IMG/VR virus record: IMGVR_UViG_3300028581_000070
Span: 1 to 48,385 of that record
Direction: 5' to 3' (one strand)
From: a virus
Length of the DNA: 48,385 nucleotides
Shown: one piece after another, positions 1-8,894 of the stretch
Position numbering within the stretch: the stretch's first letter is position 1
Layout: each line of letters opens with the position of its first letter
Position numbers and translations under genes: made by a program
The notes under the pieces: model-generated
The model's input: the letters and a program-made list of their open reading frames with translations, nothing else
Databases searched by the model: none
Told to the model about the DNA's origin: nothing

Positions 1-129
1 AATTTTAAATCAAAACCAGAAGGTAAATTTACTATTAAAATTGAAAAGACTTTTAATGAAAGTATACCCTCAGATTATACAGTAAGATCCGTTAAAGAAC
101 TTAGTGGTTTAGACCTATTCAATAATTAA
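1..129 (+). CDS. C-terminal end of a truncated gene, function unknown
   Basis: Frame 1 is open from the left window edge and stops with TAA at 127-129, giving 42 residues that end in LSGLDLFNN. The start and most of the gene lie outside the window. The visible part is rich in Lys, Asp and Thr and shows no recognisable motif. It runs in the same direction as the glycosyltransferase/sigma block that follows, with a 37-base gap before the next start. Confidence 0.6.
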   Translation, partial: NFKSKPEGKFTIKIEKTFNESIPSDYTVRSVKELSGLDLFNN

Positions 130-166
130 TATTTACTTATAACATTTAATAGTTAGATATATTTTC

Positions 167-544
167 ATGAATAAATACAGAAGAGAAGAGGACGACTCAG
201 AATTATTTAAAATCGCAGGTAATCAATATTACTTAGATTTAAACGCGTTAAGTGAATTCATTCACATTGAAAAAACTGAAAGTGTTGACGACATTTTAGG
301 TGAGGCAAAAAAAGAATTAGAGGATAGTCAGGAAAGTATTCAAAGTGAAGAAACCTACGCACAACTAATTGATATCACTAAATGGGAAACCACTAAGGTA
401 TTAATAGAGTCCATATTAACAGAACAAGGTCCTGTAGATGAGGCCATGGGAGTCAAAAAATTAGAGGATCAATTATCAATACCCTTTAAATTATCATTTA
501 ACACATTACTAAAATATAAAATCATAAAAGAAGATGGAAGATAA
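167..544 (+). CDS. Small acidic protein of unknown function
   Basis: This 125-residue protein is rich in Glu and Asp, has predicted helical stretches around residues 40-60 and no transmembrane segment. I do not recognise a family. It overlaps the next gene (a glycosyltransferase) by 11 bases, so the two are probably translationally coupled. The sequence before the start (AGATATATTTTC) is AT-rich and lacks a Shine-Dalgarno motif. A role beside the glycosyltransferases is only a guess from position. Confidence 0.75.
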   Translation: MNKYRREEDDSELFKIAGNQYYLDLNALSEFIHIEKTESVDDILGEAKKELEDSQESIQSEETYAQLIDITKWETTKVLIESILTEQGPVDEAMGVKKLEDQLSIPFKLSFNTLLKYKIIKEDGR

Positions 545-1613
545 CGTAAAAAGTCTCATTGTTGAATCAGTGAGTAAATTAGAGAAGAAAGATTTTAAAA
601 TCTATTTCTTCGTCATGGATACCAAAGGTAATCCTTTAGCTTCAGTAGCTACAATATATGAACACGCTAAATTATTGCGTGAATTAGGGTATGAATCGTT
701 GATTCTCCATGAAAAAAATGATTACGCCCCAATGGGGTTATCATTAGGTGATGAGTACGCACAGATACCTCACGTTTCAATAGAAGGTGGACAGTTAAAA
801 GTTAATACACAGGATTTTATTGTAATACCTGAAATTTTCTCTAATGTTATGGAACAAACAGCAAAGTTACCAAGTAAGAGAATTGTATTTTCACAATCGT
901 ATGACTATATCTTTGAAATGTTATTACCTGGAAAAAATTGGGCAGATTTTGGTATTACCGATGTAATTACTACAACGGAAAAACAAAAAGAGTATGTTGA
1001 AAACCTTTTCAGTAAGAGAGTTAAAGCTGAAGTAATACCTGTGAGTATTCCAGAATATTTTAAACCTTCAGATACACCTAAAAAACCAATCATCGCCATC
1101 TCAACTCGTGACCAAAGAGATTTGGTTAAAATTTACAAAACATTTTATTTAAAATACCCTCACCTTAAGTGGGTGTCATTCCGTGACATGAGAGGTTTAC
1201 CTAAAGAATCTTTCGCTAAAGCATTGAGTGAATCTTGTTTAGCTATTTGGATTGATGAAGAATCATCTTTTGGTACTTTCCCTTTAGAGGCTATGAAATC
1301 TAATGTACCTGTTTTAGGTAAAGTTCCTAATATGGTACCAGAATGGATGGATGATAAAAACGGTCTTTGGACTCATGATATTTTAATGGTTGCTGATTTA
1401 GCGGCAAACTATTTTCAAACTTGGTTAGAAGATGGTGAACCACAAGAACTATTTGATGAAATGTCAAAAGCAAAAGAATTATATACCGTTTCAAAACAAA
1501 AAGAAAAAATTGAAGAAGTTTACGGTAAATTTTTCCAAAATAGAATTAACGAACTTAAAGCTATGTTACCAGCTGAAGTTGAAAATAACGTAGAACCACA
1601 AAAAACTGTTTAA
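534..1613 (+). CDS. GT-B-type glycosyltransferase-like protein
   Basis: A 359-residue protein with two Rossmann-like halves. The N-terminal half has an acceptor-side pattern (VMDTKGNPLAS, then AKLLRELGYES around residues 35-50). The C-terminal half (about 185-300) contains a donor-side pattern with SSFGTFPLEAMKSNVPVLG, which resembles the E-x7-E loop region of GT4-type enzymes. It is followed without a gap by a GT-A-type enzyme, suggesting a two-enzyme glycosylation module. The acceptor could be phage DNA, virion protein or host surface; the sequence does not decide. Family level is fairly secure, substrate unknown. Confidence 0.75.
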   Translation: MEDNVKSLIVESVSKLEKKDFKIYFFVMDTKGNPLASVATIYEHAKLLRELGYESLILHEKNDYAPMGLSLGDEYAQIPHVSIEGGQLKVNTQDFIVIPEIFSNVMEQTAKLPSKRIVFSQSYDYIFEMLLPGKNWADFGITDVITTTEKQKEYVENLFSKRVKAEVIPVSIPEYFKPSDTPKKPIIAISTRDQRDLVKIYKTFYLKYPHLKWVSFRDMRGLPKESFAKALSESCLAIWIDEESSFGTFPLEAMKSNVPVLGKVPNMVPEWMDDKNGLWTHDILMVADLAANYFQTWLEDGEPQELFDEMSKAKELYTVSKQKEKIEEVYGKFFQNRINELKAMLPAEVENNVEPQKTV

Positions 1614-1614
1614 A

Positions 1615-2406
1615 ATGATTAATACAACTGTTATATTACCAATCCATAAAATGGATGATACTATTAGTTCTTATTTAGAAAAGGCTATTAAGAGTATCGA
1701 AAATCAAAAAGTTAAACCAGAGGAATTATTAATTGTAGTTCCAAAAGGGTTAGAAATTAAAGTTGAAACACCTACTGATGTTAAGTTAAGAATTATCGAA
1801 AATGAAGGTAATATTGATTTCGTATCACAAGTTAATCTTGGTGTTGAAAACGTGAAAACCACATATTTTAGTATTCTAGAAGTAGATGATGAATATTCTA
1901 AGATTTGGTTTGATAATGTTGCTAAACATATTGAAGCTTATAACGAAGTTGATGTTTTCTTACCGATAGTACTTGATGTATCTGTAGAAGGTAGATTTTT
2001 ACATTTCACAAATGAACCTGTTTGGGCAAAAGAATTTTCGGATAAACTAGGTTTCTTAGACAATGACGCATTACTTAATTACCCAAACTTCCAACTTTCG
2101 GGAGCGGTTATTAAAGTTGAGGCTTTTAAAGCTGTTGGTGGGTTAAAACCAAGTATTAAATTACATTTTATCTATGAGTTCTTATTAAGAATGTCATATT
2201 ACGATAAAAAGATGATGACAGTACCTAAATTAGGTTATAAGAAAACCAATATGAGACCTGATTCACTTTTCTTTAACTACTACAATGGTGAAGAAAAAAT
2301 TGATACAATCGAAGCAAGATTTTGGTTTAACACCGCAAGAAAAGAGTGTTATTTTAAAAACGATCGTGGAATAAAATTTGATAGAGAAAATGCTACAATC
2401 CAATAA
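1615..2406 (+). CDS. GT2-like (GT-A fold) glycosyltransferase
   Basis: A 263-residue protein opening with the typical GT2 strand-loop TTVILPIHKMDDTIS and a helix containing AIKSIENQ. An acidic VDDEY motif near residue 87 is in the position of the metal-binding DxD. A later hydrophobic segment and a FKAVGG element (around 185) resemble the acceptor part of GT2 proteins. It starts two bases after the previous stop, and its own stop shares one base with the next start (TAATG), so it belongs to one operon with the upstream GT-B protein and the sigma factor. Substrate unknown. Confidence 0.75.
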   Translation: MINTTVILPIHKMDDTISSYLEKAIKSIENQKVKPEELLIVVPKGLEIKVETPTDVKLRIIENEGNIDFVSQVNLGVENVKTTYFSILEVDDEYSKIWFDNVAKHIEAYNEVDVFLPIVLDVSVEGRFLHFTNEPVWAKEFSDKLGFLDNDALLNYPNFQLSGAVIKVEAFKAVGGLKPSIKLHFIYEFLLRMSYYDKKMMTVPKLGYKKTNMRPDSLFFNYYNGEEKIDTIEARFWFNTARKECYFKNDRGIKFDRENATIQ

Positions 2407-3179
2407 TGGAAGAGGAGAAAAAAAGAGGCCGAAAGCCCGCAAAGGATCCTTATTTTGGTATAATACAAGAAGACGCTGTTAAAGAATTCCTATCATTAGG
2501 CTGTATGGTTGAAGATAAGAGGGCCATAGACGGTTTCATGTGGACTGGTACAACCAAAGAAGAATTTAGACGTAACGAAATATATCGATTACATCTTCAA
2601 AGTCCCCTTAATACTATGATTGAAAGTATTATTAGGAGATATAAACTTTATTCTAAGAACATGTCTTTTGAGGACTTACACTCAGATACTTTATCATTTT
2701 TAATGATAAAATTCCATAAATTTAAGCCAGCAAAGAATAAAAAATCATATTCTTATTACGGTACTGTTTGTAAACATTATCTTTTAGGTAAATTAATTAA
2801 AGACGATAAAAAACTAAAAACATTAATTTCATATGAAGACATTTCTTCTGAATTGGAGGAAAATGAAGACCTATCTTATAATATTGACAACCAAGAAGTA
2901 GATTTAACATTCTTACTGGAAGATATTTGTTCTAGTATTAAAGAAGAATTAGAAAATAAAATTCTAAATGAAAACGAAATCAGAGTTGGCAACGCTTTAA
3001 TATCAATTTTAGAAAATTGGGAGGGTGTCTTCGAAGGTCAAGAGGCGACAAACAAATACAACAAAAATCTTATATTATATTACATGAGAGAAATTACAGC
3101 TCTTAGTACAAAAGACATAAGAAACGCAATGAAACGATATAAAACAATTTATAAGTTAATTAAAGATGGTGGTTTATAA
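2406..3179 (+). CDS. 55: gp55-like late-transcription sigma factor
   Basis: A 257-residue protein with a basic start (EEEKKRGRKPAKDP) and a central region (about 75-140) that parallels T4 gp55: a helix containing MIESIIRRYKLY, an EDLHSDTLSFLMIKFHKFKP segment that aligns with the sigma region 2 helices, then YGTVCKHYLLGKLIKDDKK, which matches the gp55 pattern of a Tyr/Cys-rich turn followed by basic residues. In T4, gp55 directs host RNA polymerase to late promoters together with gp33 and the sliding clamp; neither partner is identified here. The gene ends inside a perfect hairpin terminator. The ATATTTAT motif before many genes of this window is a candidate target. Confidence 0.7.
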   Translation: MEEEKKRGRKPAKDPYFGIIQEDAVKEFLSLGCMVEDKRAIDGFMWTGTTKEEFRRNEIYRLHLQSPLNTMIESIIRRYKLYSKNMSFEDLHSDTLSFLMIKFHKFKPAKNKKSYSYYGTVCKHYLLGKLIKDDKKLKTLISYEDISSELEENEDLSYNIDNQEVDLTFLLEDICSSIKEELENKILNENEIRVGNALISILENWEGVFEGQEATNKYNKNLILYYMREITALSTKDIRNAMKRYKTIYKLIKDGGL

Positions 3180-3194
3180 AAAACCACCATTTTG
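3166..3194 (+). terminator. Terminator overlapping the end of the sigma factor gene
   Basis: Perfect 10-bp stem ATGGTGGTTT / AAACCACCAT (3166-3175 and 3181-3190) with a 5-base loop, followed by TTTTG. The left arm contains the last codons and the stop overlaps the loop. Confidence 0.7.
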
Positions 3195-3202
3195 ATATTT
3201 AT
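3195..3202 (+). promoter_or_regulatory. Candidate late promoter core ATATTTAT for 3220
   Basis: Reads GATATTTATAAGCAAAT on the coding strand, 17 bases before the ATG at 3220 and just after the terminator. It opens the structural block 3220-8354. Confidence 0.55.
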
Positions 3203-3219
3203 AAGCAAATAAACTGTTT

Positions 3220-3615
3220 ATGGCAAGACCGAAGAAAAAAGAAGTTAAATTAACAACAGATAGTTTTTTATCTATGGCTCAAGAGGCCTATAATGAACTT
3301 GTTGAACAAAGAAGTACTTGTATTAGAACTATTAACGAAAATAAAACTAAAGTTAATGTCGAAGACATGCATGATTTAGCTAATCTTAATAAAGCAAATA
3401 CTGATTTATTAAAAATTGTCGATACAACTATAGATAAAAAATTAAGTCTAGTTAAGTTACTTAGTCAATTAATCTTTAAACCAGGTTCTAGTACTGGTGA
3501 AAATACATCTGATGGTAACATATCACCAGAAGATATGGTATTGTTAAGGGATCTTTTCAAAGATGACGGTGATAAAAAAGATGACAACGATAAAAAAGAC
3601 TATAAAATTAAATAA
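3220..3615 (+). CDS. Helical protein of unknown function
   Basis: A 131-residue protein with a basic start (MARPKKKE), a long helical core (about 15-90, including ANTDLLKIVDTTIDKKL) and a very acidic/basic tail of Asp-Lys repeats. The all-helical core between two charged ends would fit a small adaptor, such as a small terminase or a transcription co-factor, but no diagnostic motif is present. It stops immediately before the next ATG at 3616, so it is in one operon with the baseplate genes. Confidence 0.75.
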   Translation: MARPKKKEVKLTTDSFLSMAQEAYNELVEQRSTCIRTINENKTKVNVEDMHDLANLNKANTDLLKIVDTTIDKKLSLVKLLSQLIFKPGSSTGENTSDGNISPEDMVLLRDLFKDDGDKKDDNDKKDYKIK

Positions 3616-5049
3616 ATGGGGTTCATCAATGATAAACAACAAGCCATTAATAATGTTGCTCTTTTTGAGGTATTAGGAAATTTACCAAAAGGAAGGTCAA
3701 CATCCTCCCTGCAATCTGTTATATCAAAAAATAAAAATCTATTACCTTATTTAATCGATTTACTAAGTGTTACTTGTAAAGATAACGCTAAGTCACCCAA
3801 GGATAAGGGTAAGTGTGAGGCGGCAAGAATATTAGTTGAAATATTAATACAATTCTTTCCGGCATTAATTAAAATACTAAAAGAGGGGTTCATCCAGGGT
3901 ATTAAAGCTGGTTTAGCTTGTGGGGCTGATTTTACAATACCAAGTCCAACACCAGTTATGACGGTTAAAGTAAAAGAAATCGATTTCGATGGTTTACTTA
4001 AAATTAACCCATCTTCAAGTAATGGTTCAATGTTTTATGGAAAAAATGCCACCACAGATTTTAATTGGTTTTTATATAACCTAATACAAACGGGTGGTTT
4101 TGCGTCTTGGAAAAATATATTGGATGTTACGTATTTACCTTTAACACAGGAATTTACAATGCAAATTAATAGTTCTTTTAGTGGTAGGAAATTCGATGAT
4201 TTTCTAATTGCTTACATCAACTCAATGGAACTACTTTCATTAGAAAATATGATGTCTAAATTAATGAATAACTTAACTGGTTCATTAGGTGCTAACCTAC
4301 CAAATGTTAATGCAAGTTTAGATTCGTTAATAGCAAAAGAAAAAACTAACTCATTACAAGAAAGAATAACTAGTACCGATCCTTATAAAGAGGAATATCA
4401 GACAGATGATAGTTTTTTCAAATTTAGTAATGATGAGTTATTTGAAATAGAAAATGTCGCTAATCAAAAATATTTAGGTACCATTAATATAGATTTGGGG
4501 TGTGGTTTATTAGCTCTAACTTCAGATCCACAAGTGGTTAAATCAGTGTTTGATGAAGTAAGAAATACACCACCTTCTAAGGTTAATGTTGTTGTTGAAA
4601 AATCTATGACAACATTAAATAATAATTTAACGGTGGGTGTTCCAGAAGAAGATAAGAAAAAATCTAAAGAATCTCTTAATTTTAAATTAATTAATGATTT
4701 TCCTAAAGTATTAACCAATGTTGGTTTAGAACCTAAAATTGTTGCACTATATCAAATATCATCGAAAACTATTAATGACATTACTGTTAAAGCAACTAAC
4801 GGTTTTGATTATGCTAAAGCGACCAAAGTTTTTTTTGAGTTCATTTCCAGAGAGTCTTTAGCGGCTTTAATAGAAATTATATTTAAACAAGTTAAACATG
4901 AACTCATAAAATTAGTTGCTGAGATTGGTGTTAAAATTGTTAAAGAACAGGCAAAAATAAAAATGAAAGCAATAGCGAGTATTGTAACTGGTGTTGTTGA
5001 AGGTGCAATTATAACTATGCCAACGCCTAACACTTCAGAATTCACATAA
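3616..5049 (+). CDS. Predicted tail/baseplate structural protein
   Basis: A 477-residue protein without a recognised domain. It has hydrophobic helical segments near residues 45-60 and 72-92 and a C-terminal amphipathic helical region (about 395-465), with Asn/Ser/Thr-rich central sequence typical of virion proteins. It sits directly upstream of a small Gly-rich protein and the gp5-like spike gene, all within a few bases of each other, so a place in the baseplate hub region is inferred from position only. Confidence 0.7.
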   Translation: MGFINDKQQAINNVALFEVLGNLPKGRSTSSLQSVISKNKNLLPYLIDLLSVTCKDNAKSPKDKGKCEAARILVEILIQFFPALIKILKEGFIQGIKAGLACGADFTIPSPTPVMTVKVKEIDFDGLLKINPSSSNGSMFYGKNATTDFNWFLYNLIQTGGFASWKNILDVTYLPLTQEFTMQINSSFSGRKFDDFLIAYINSMELLSLENMMSKLMNNLTGSLGANLPNVNASLDSLIAKEKTNSLQERITSTDPYKEEYQTDDSFFKFSNDELFEIENVANQKYLGTINIDLGCGLLALTSDPQVVKSVFDEVRNTPPSKVNVVVEKSMTTLNNNLTVGVPEEDKKKSKESLNFKLINDFPKVLTNVGLEPKIVALYQISSKTINDITVKATNGFDYAKATKVFFEFISRESLAALIEIIFKQVKHELIKLVAEIGVKIVKEQAKIKMKAIASIVTGVVEGAIITMPTPNTSEFT

Positions 5050-5051
5050 AA

Positions 5052-5480
5052 ATGGGAAAATGTAAAGAAATAAATCCGAATTGTACGGATTTTAAAAATC
5101 CAAATTCAATTTTAGCCTCTTTGTTAAATTTATTTAAATTACCAACTTCGAGGTCTTCATCCATGCCAACACCTTTGATTTTAGCCTCAACAGCTAGACC
5201 TGGATTAAGTCCATCAAAGGTTGCGGCAAGAATAATTCAGAGACAGGCTGACGCCGGTATACCAGTAGGCCCACTACCAAGTGGTAAAGTATCACCCGCT
5301 GAAATAATGGAACGAATTAGGATGGAAGAAATTATTGGTGCAATAACATCGGAGATGGTTATTGATGTGGCTGTAAAGCCTGGTACTATTATTCAAGGTA
5401 CTGGTGGTAACGCTGGTGGACCAGTACAGGTTGCTGGTAGTGTTGTCGGTATCGCCTCAGGTAATGCAACAGCTAGATAG
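5052..5480 (+). CDS. Small Gly/Ala-rich structural protein
   Basis: A 142-residue protein. The N-terminal part has a CKEINPNC pair of cysteines; the middle is a helical segment (about 55-100) and the last 35 residues are rich in Gly, Ala and Val (GTGGNAGGPVQVAGS). It begins two bases after the previous stop and is followed at two bases by a 60-residue gene. Function unknown; the location among baseplate genes suggests a minor virion component. Confidence 0.7.
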   Translation: MGKCKEINPNCTDFKNPNSILASLLNLFKLPTSRSSSMPTPLILASTARPGLSPSKVAARIIQRQADAGIPVGPLPSGKVSPAEIMERIRMEEIIGAITSEMVIDVAVKPGTIIQGTGGNAGGPVQVAGSVVGIASGNATAR

Positions 5481-5482
5481 TT

Positions 5483-5665
5483 ATGGAAAATATTAAAAAT
5501 AAAGGTAATGTTGAGTTGACCCAAATTCAAAAAGAATTAGCGACTGAATTCGAATCTGTCAGAAAAGATTTAATTAAAGTTTATGATTATTGGATTTCAG
5601 TTGAAAAAAAATATAATGAAGTTACTAACGAATTAAATTCAAGATTCGGAATAGATAATAAGTAA
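5483..5665 (+). CDS. Short coiled-coil protein
   Basis: A 60-residue, almost entirely helical, charged protein (ELATEFESVRKDLIKVYDYW) with heptad-like spacing of hydrophobic residues. It is placed tightly between two structural genes (two bases after one, fifteen before the next), which is the main reason to accept it as real. Function unknown. Confidence 0.65.
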   Translation: MENIKNKGNVELTQIQKELATEFESVRKDLIKVYDYWISVEKKYNEVTNELNSRFGIDNK

Positions 5666-5680
5666 TTAAAAAAGGTATAA

Positions 5681-6775
5681 ATGAGTGATCAAGTTTGGGG
5701 TAGTGTCACTATAGACCAAAAAACTTTTCCCCTGTGGCATTATGGTATTGTTGTTTCTATTGACGATCCTTATGTAGCTGGTAGAATTAGGGTTAGAATA
5801 GAAGGTGTCGATAATGATATCTCACAATCAAATGAATTATTAGATCCAGATAAAGGTGGACTCCCTTGGTGTCAACCCTTGATGCCGAAATTTATTAATG
5901 TTGTACCTATTGTAGGTGAGACTGTTAAAGTCGCTGTATTTGATTTTCGTAATAAAAAAATAAGAAGAGAATATATAGGCCCTGTAATCTCACAACAAAG
6001 ACCACCAGAATTACTTAAGTCACCATTTTTCCCTAATAAATGGCGTGTTGAAGTTGGTAATTACAATGGAGCTTGGACTGAAGATCCTGAATCTTTAGAT
6101 GGTAGCTGGAAAATATATCCAGATAAAGAAGATATTGCATTATTGGGTAGGAGAAATACTGATATTATTTTAAGAAATAAATCTGAATATGATGAAATAA
6201 TATTAAGAGCTGGTAAAATAGATTATAAAGATATTATTGATCCTTCAAATGGTAGTAATAACAGCAATATTTTAGGGGGTAATTTCAAATTAAACAAAGT
6301 TAACCCCGCTTACATTACAATAAACCACACACTACCACAAACTTTTACATCTACAAATGAAGAGGATGTCACAAAGAAAAAATTAAATTTAGATGATGAT
6401 AGAACCCACATCAATGTGGTTGCAGATAAGATTAATCTTATTAGTCACGAAGGTTCGTCAATACGTGGTTACGCACCGGCTATTTTGAAGGGTGATGATG
6501 TATTAACCCAACTTAAAACAGAAAACGATGATTTACATCCGTTACTATATGGTGATGTTTTATGGGATTTTATGACTAAAATGAGAGCCTTTGTTGAGGG
6601 CCATATACATCCTTATAGTGGGTTACCTCCAGATCCTTCTTTAGTTACATCAGATTTAATAACTTGGTTTAATAATAATATGGGTAAAAAGACGACCAAG
6701 AAAAATTTAGATGATACACCATATACAGATATTGAAGGTTGTACATTCTTAAGTCGTGGTGTTAAAACTAATTAA
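5681..6775 (+). CDS. 5: gp5-like baseplate spike protein (OB-fold, no lysozyme domain)
   Basis: A 364-residue protein whose first 110 residues match the OB-fold domain of T4 gp5 / VgrG-like spikes: YGIVVSIDDPYVAGRIRVRI, then GGLPWCQPLMPKF and a VGETVKVAVFD strand. In T4, gp5 joins this domain to a lysozyme and a beta-helix needle. Here no lysozyme-type segment is seen; the remainder contains short strand-rich sequence (TDIILRNKSEYDEIILRAG) like the start of a needle, and ends in HIHPYSGLPPDPS, a pattern common at the tip of phage spike proteins. It probably forms the central hub spike. The murein hydrolase function must be elsewhere, possibly the gene at 37383. Confidence 0.75.
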   Translation: MSDQVWGSVTIDQKTFPLWHYGIVVSIDDPYVAGRIRVRIEGVDNDISQSNELLDPDKGGLPWCQPLMPKFINVVPIVGETVKVAVFDFRNKKIRREYIGPVISQQRPPELLKSPFFPNKWRVEVGNYNGAWTEDPESLDGSWKIYPDKEDIALLGRRNTDIILRNKSEYDEIILRAGKIDYKDIIDPSNGSNNSNILGGNFKLNKVNPAYITINHTLPQTFTSTNEEDVTKKKLNLDDDRTHINVVADKINLISHEGSSIRGYAPAILKGDDVLTQLKTENDDLHPLLYGDVLWDFMTKMRAFVEGHIHPYSGLPPDPSLVTSDLITWFNNNMGKKTTKKNLDDTPYTDIEGCTFLSRGVKTN

Positions 6776-6784
6776 ATCCTTGTG

Positions 6785-6792
6785 ATATTTAT
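6785..6792 (+). promoter_or_regulatory. Candidate late promoter core ATATTTAT for 6807
   Basis: Reads GATATTTATTATAAAAAG, matching the fullest form of the consensus, 14 bases before the ATG at 6807. Confidence 0.6.
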
Positions 6793-6806
6793 TATAAAAA
6801 GATTTA

Positions 6807-8354
6807 ATGGGAATATTACGTTCATACTTCTCCAAAGACAATACAATTGTTAGAAATTCGTCTGTTAATACAGGGAGGAATCCTATTGTGGAGTTATTCC
6901 ATGGTGGTTCACTTAATCCAGATTTATTAAAATATTCAAGATACATTTTCGATGTTGATTTTGAACAAATTATTCAAAAAATAAACACAAAAGAAATTGG
7001 TTCTGTTACTAATATGAGACACGTTCTCAAAATGACTAACACTTCCTGTTTTGACGAAGAACAATTTTGTCGCACTGTTTCATCTTGTATAGGTGATATT
7101 AAAAGAGCTACGTGTTTTGATTTAACACTTTTTGAGGTACCTGAATCCTGGTGTGAAGGTAACGGTTACGATTACACACCAATAAAAGTTTCATGTGCTG
7201 ACGGTGATAAAACATATTGTGAAGGACCTTCAAATTGGTTCCAAAGAGAAAGTTTAATTACGTGTTGGTCAAATGAAGGGATTTATAACGACCCAACCAA
7301 TTGGTGTTCCAGTTCTGGAACAACTTCAGGTTCTTCTGGTACAACAGTATGTAGTGGTGGAACTAATTTAGTGGTTGCCACACAACACTTCGACCATGGA
7401 GATGAAAACGTATGTATCGATATAACAGACTACATTAACGGTCTTATATTGAGTGGATATACAGGTTTAACCTACGGTTTAGGTTTAGCTTTCCATTATC
7501 CTTTAGAAATTGCTCCATTGGCCGATGCAGAATATGTCGGATTCTTTGGTAGAGAAACGAATACGGTTTATGAACCATTCCTTGAGACAACTTGGGATGA
7601 TGTTATTAAAGATGACCGTAACAAATTCTATTTAAATAAATGTAATGATATATGTCTTTATGTTAACGCAGGTGGACAAGCTGTTAACGCCACTTTTACT
7701 GGTGTTACAATATATAACCAAAACGATAATGTGTTCATGTCAATCCCACCGTCTGGTATTACACAAATAACAACTGGTGTTTATTCGGTTAATATTTGTG
7801 TCGATGATGATCCTATCTCTGGATATTGTGGAAATATTCAATTCCGTGATGTTTGGGAAGGGGTTAAAATTGGTAATAAAAAATTAGGTGATGTTGAACT
7901 TACTTTCATTGTAAAAGACGATACTGGATATTATAATATTGGTTCCACTTTAAGTGCTGGTGCTAATGGATTGGGTGTTGGTGATTCAACTAACATGTCA
8001 ATTTATGACTACGAATTCAACGTTACTGGTATTAAATACAAAGAAAAAATTAAGAGAGGTGATACTAGACGAGTTAATGTAAATGTACGTATACCATATC
8101 AGTATGACCAATCAGCTATTATAGATAAAGTTTATTATAGAATTTATATTAAAGAAGGTGGTAGTGTTGAAATAGAATATATCGATTGGCATGAAGTAAG
8201 TAGAACTGTAGATGGTAACTTTTTCTTAGTTGATACATCTTGGTTTATACCTAATGATTATTTTATGGAACTTAAAATTGAATCTGGTAATGAAGTCAGA
8301 ACTTATCCATCTGTAATTCCATTCACAATTGTATCAGAAAAGGATTGGTGTTAA
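6807..8354 (+). CDS. Cys-rich tail/baseplate structural protein
   Basis: A 515-residue beta-rich protein. Residues about 50-260 contain an unusual number of cysteines (EEQFCRTVSSC, ESWCEGNG, NWCSSSG) and the pattern of a DNRLRE-like carbohydrate/wall-binding module: a conserved W, a VCIDITDYINGL strand, YGLGLAFHYP and GFFGRETNTVYEPFLETTW. The C-terminal half has repeated strand motifs resembling Ig-like or baseplate wedge domains. The phage particle is assembled in the cytoplasm, so the cysteines are more likely metal-binding or free than disulphides. It closes the + strand tail block and is followed by a bidirectional terminator. Confidence 0.65.
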   Translation: MGILRSYFSKDNTIVRNSSVNTGRNPIVELFHGGSLNPDLLKYSRYIFDVDFEQIIQKINTKEIGSVTNMRHVLKMTNTSCFDEEQFCRTVSSCIGDIKRATCFDLTLFEVPESWCEGNGYDYTPIKVSCADGDKTYCEGPSNWFQRESLITCWSNEGIYNDPTNWCSSSGTTSGSSGTTVCSGGTNLVVATQHFDHGDENVCIDITDYINGLILSGYTGLTYGLGLAFHYPLEIAPLADAEYVGFFGRETNTVYEPFLETTWDDVIKDDRNKFYLNKCNDICLYVNAGGQAVNATFTGVTIYNQNDNVFMSIPPSGITQITTGVYSVNICVDDDPISGYCGNIQFRDVWEGVKIGNKKLGDVELTFIVKDDTGYYNIGSTLSAGANGLGVGDSTNMSIYDYEFNVTGIKYKEKIKRGDTRRVNVNVRIPYQYDQSAIIDKVYYRIYIKEGGSVEIEYIDWHEVSRTVDGNFFLVDTSWFIPNDYFMELKIESGNEVRTYPSVIPFTIVSEKDWC

Positions 8355-8370
8355 AACTGTTATAAAATAA

Positions 8371-8398
8371 AAAACCCCGATTTTGTCGGGGTTTTTTT
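8371..8398. terminator. Bidirectional terminator between convergent genes
   Basis: Stem AAAACCCCGA / TCGGGGTTTT (8371-8380 and 8386-8395) with a 5-base loop, A-run before and T-run after. It serves the + gene ending at 8354 and the - gene ending at 8415. Confidence 0.85.
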
Positions 8399-8414
8399 AT
8401 GCTTTGTTTAATTT

Positions 8415-8870
8415 TTAATAGAAATAAGGTTTTCCTGACTTTTGAGCGTCCATTCTTTTTCTAGTCATATCTTGTTGTTGATGTTTCATATAATCAACCT
8501 TCTTTACTTGTCTCTGTCTAACCAAGTGATTAGAAATGATTTCTTTAGATTTTCTAACTTTATCTTCAAGTTTACTAAAATCATTAACAATACCGTCGAT
8601 TTCTTTACTGTAACCTTCAGCACCAGTTAATTTAGTGTTACATAAATCTTCAAATTTTCTTTTAGCATCTTGAACGACTCTAATAATGTCATCAATTCCA
8701 GGTAGTACACCATCACCAACTTGTTTTACATTTGGTAATTTTTCTTCTTTTTCCTTTTTTTGAGTTGGTTGACCACCTTGTGCTGGGGCCGGTTGACCTT
8801 CATCTTCCTTGATGATTTTCTTCACCAATCTTTCTATATCGTTTTCGTTAAGTCTAATTACTTTTTTCAT
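8415..8870 (-). CDS. Small helical protein with capsid-targeting-like N-terminus
   Basis: The start at 8870 (MKKVIRLNEND) is preferred over an in-frame ATG at 8921, because 8870 lies 16 bases downstream of an ATATTTAT motif while the longer start lies upstream of it. The product is 151 residues: a basic amphipathic segment ending LVKKIIKED, a Pro/Gln/Gly-rich linker (GQPAPAQGG), then a charged helical domain. The IKE ending fits the (I/L)xE cleavage rule of T4-type prohead proteases. I propose a packaged internal protein; the main domain is unrecognised. Confidence 0.75.
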   Translation of the reverse strand: MKKVIRLNENDIERLVKKIIKEDEGQPAPAQGGQPTQKKEKEEKLPNVKQVGDGVLPGIDDIIRVVQDAKRKFEDLCNTKLTGAEGYSKEIDGIVNDFSKLEDKVRKSKEIISNHLVRQRQVKKVDYMKHQQQDMTRKRMDAQKSGKPYFY

Positions 8871-8886
8871 GTGAAATTCTTTTATT

Positions 8887-8894
8887 ATAAATAT
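8887..8894 (-). promoter_or_regulatory. Candidate late promoter core ATATTTAT for the 8870 gene
   Basis: Read on the minus strand as AAATATTTATAATAAAAG, 16 bases before the ATG at 8870. Confidence 0.55.

Noticed and set aside
8884-8894. T4 consensus late promoter TATAAATA
   Set aside because: TATAAATA can be read at several sites, but it points away from the gene it would have to serve in most cases; the reverse orientation (ATATTTAT) is the one consistent with gene direction.
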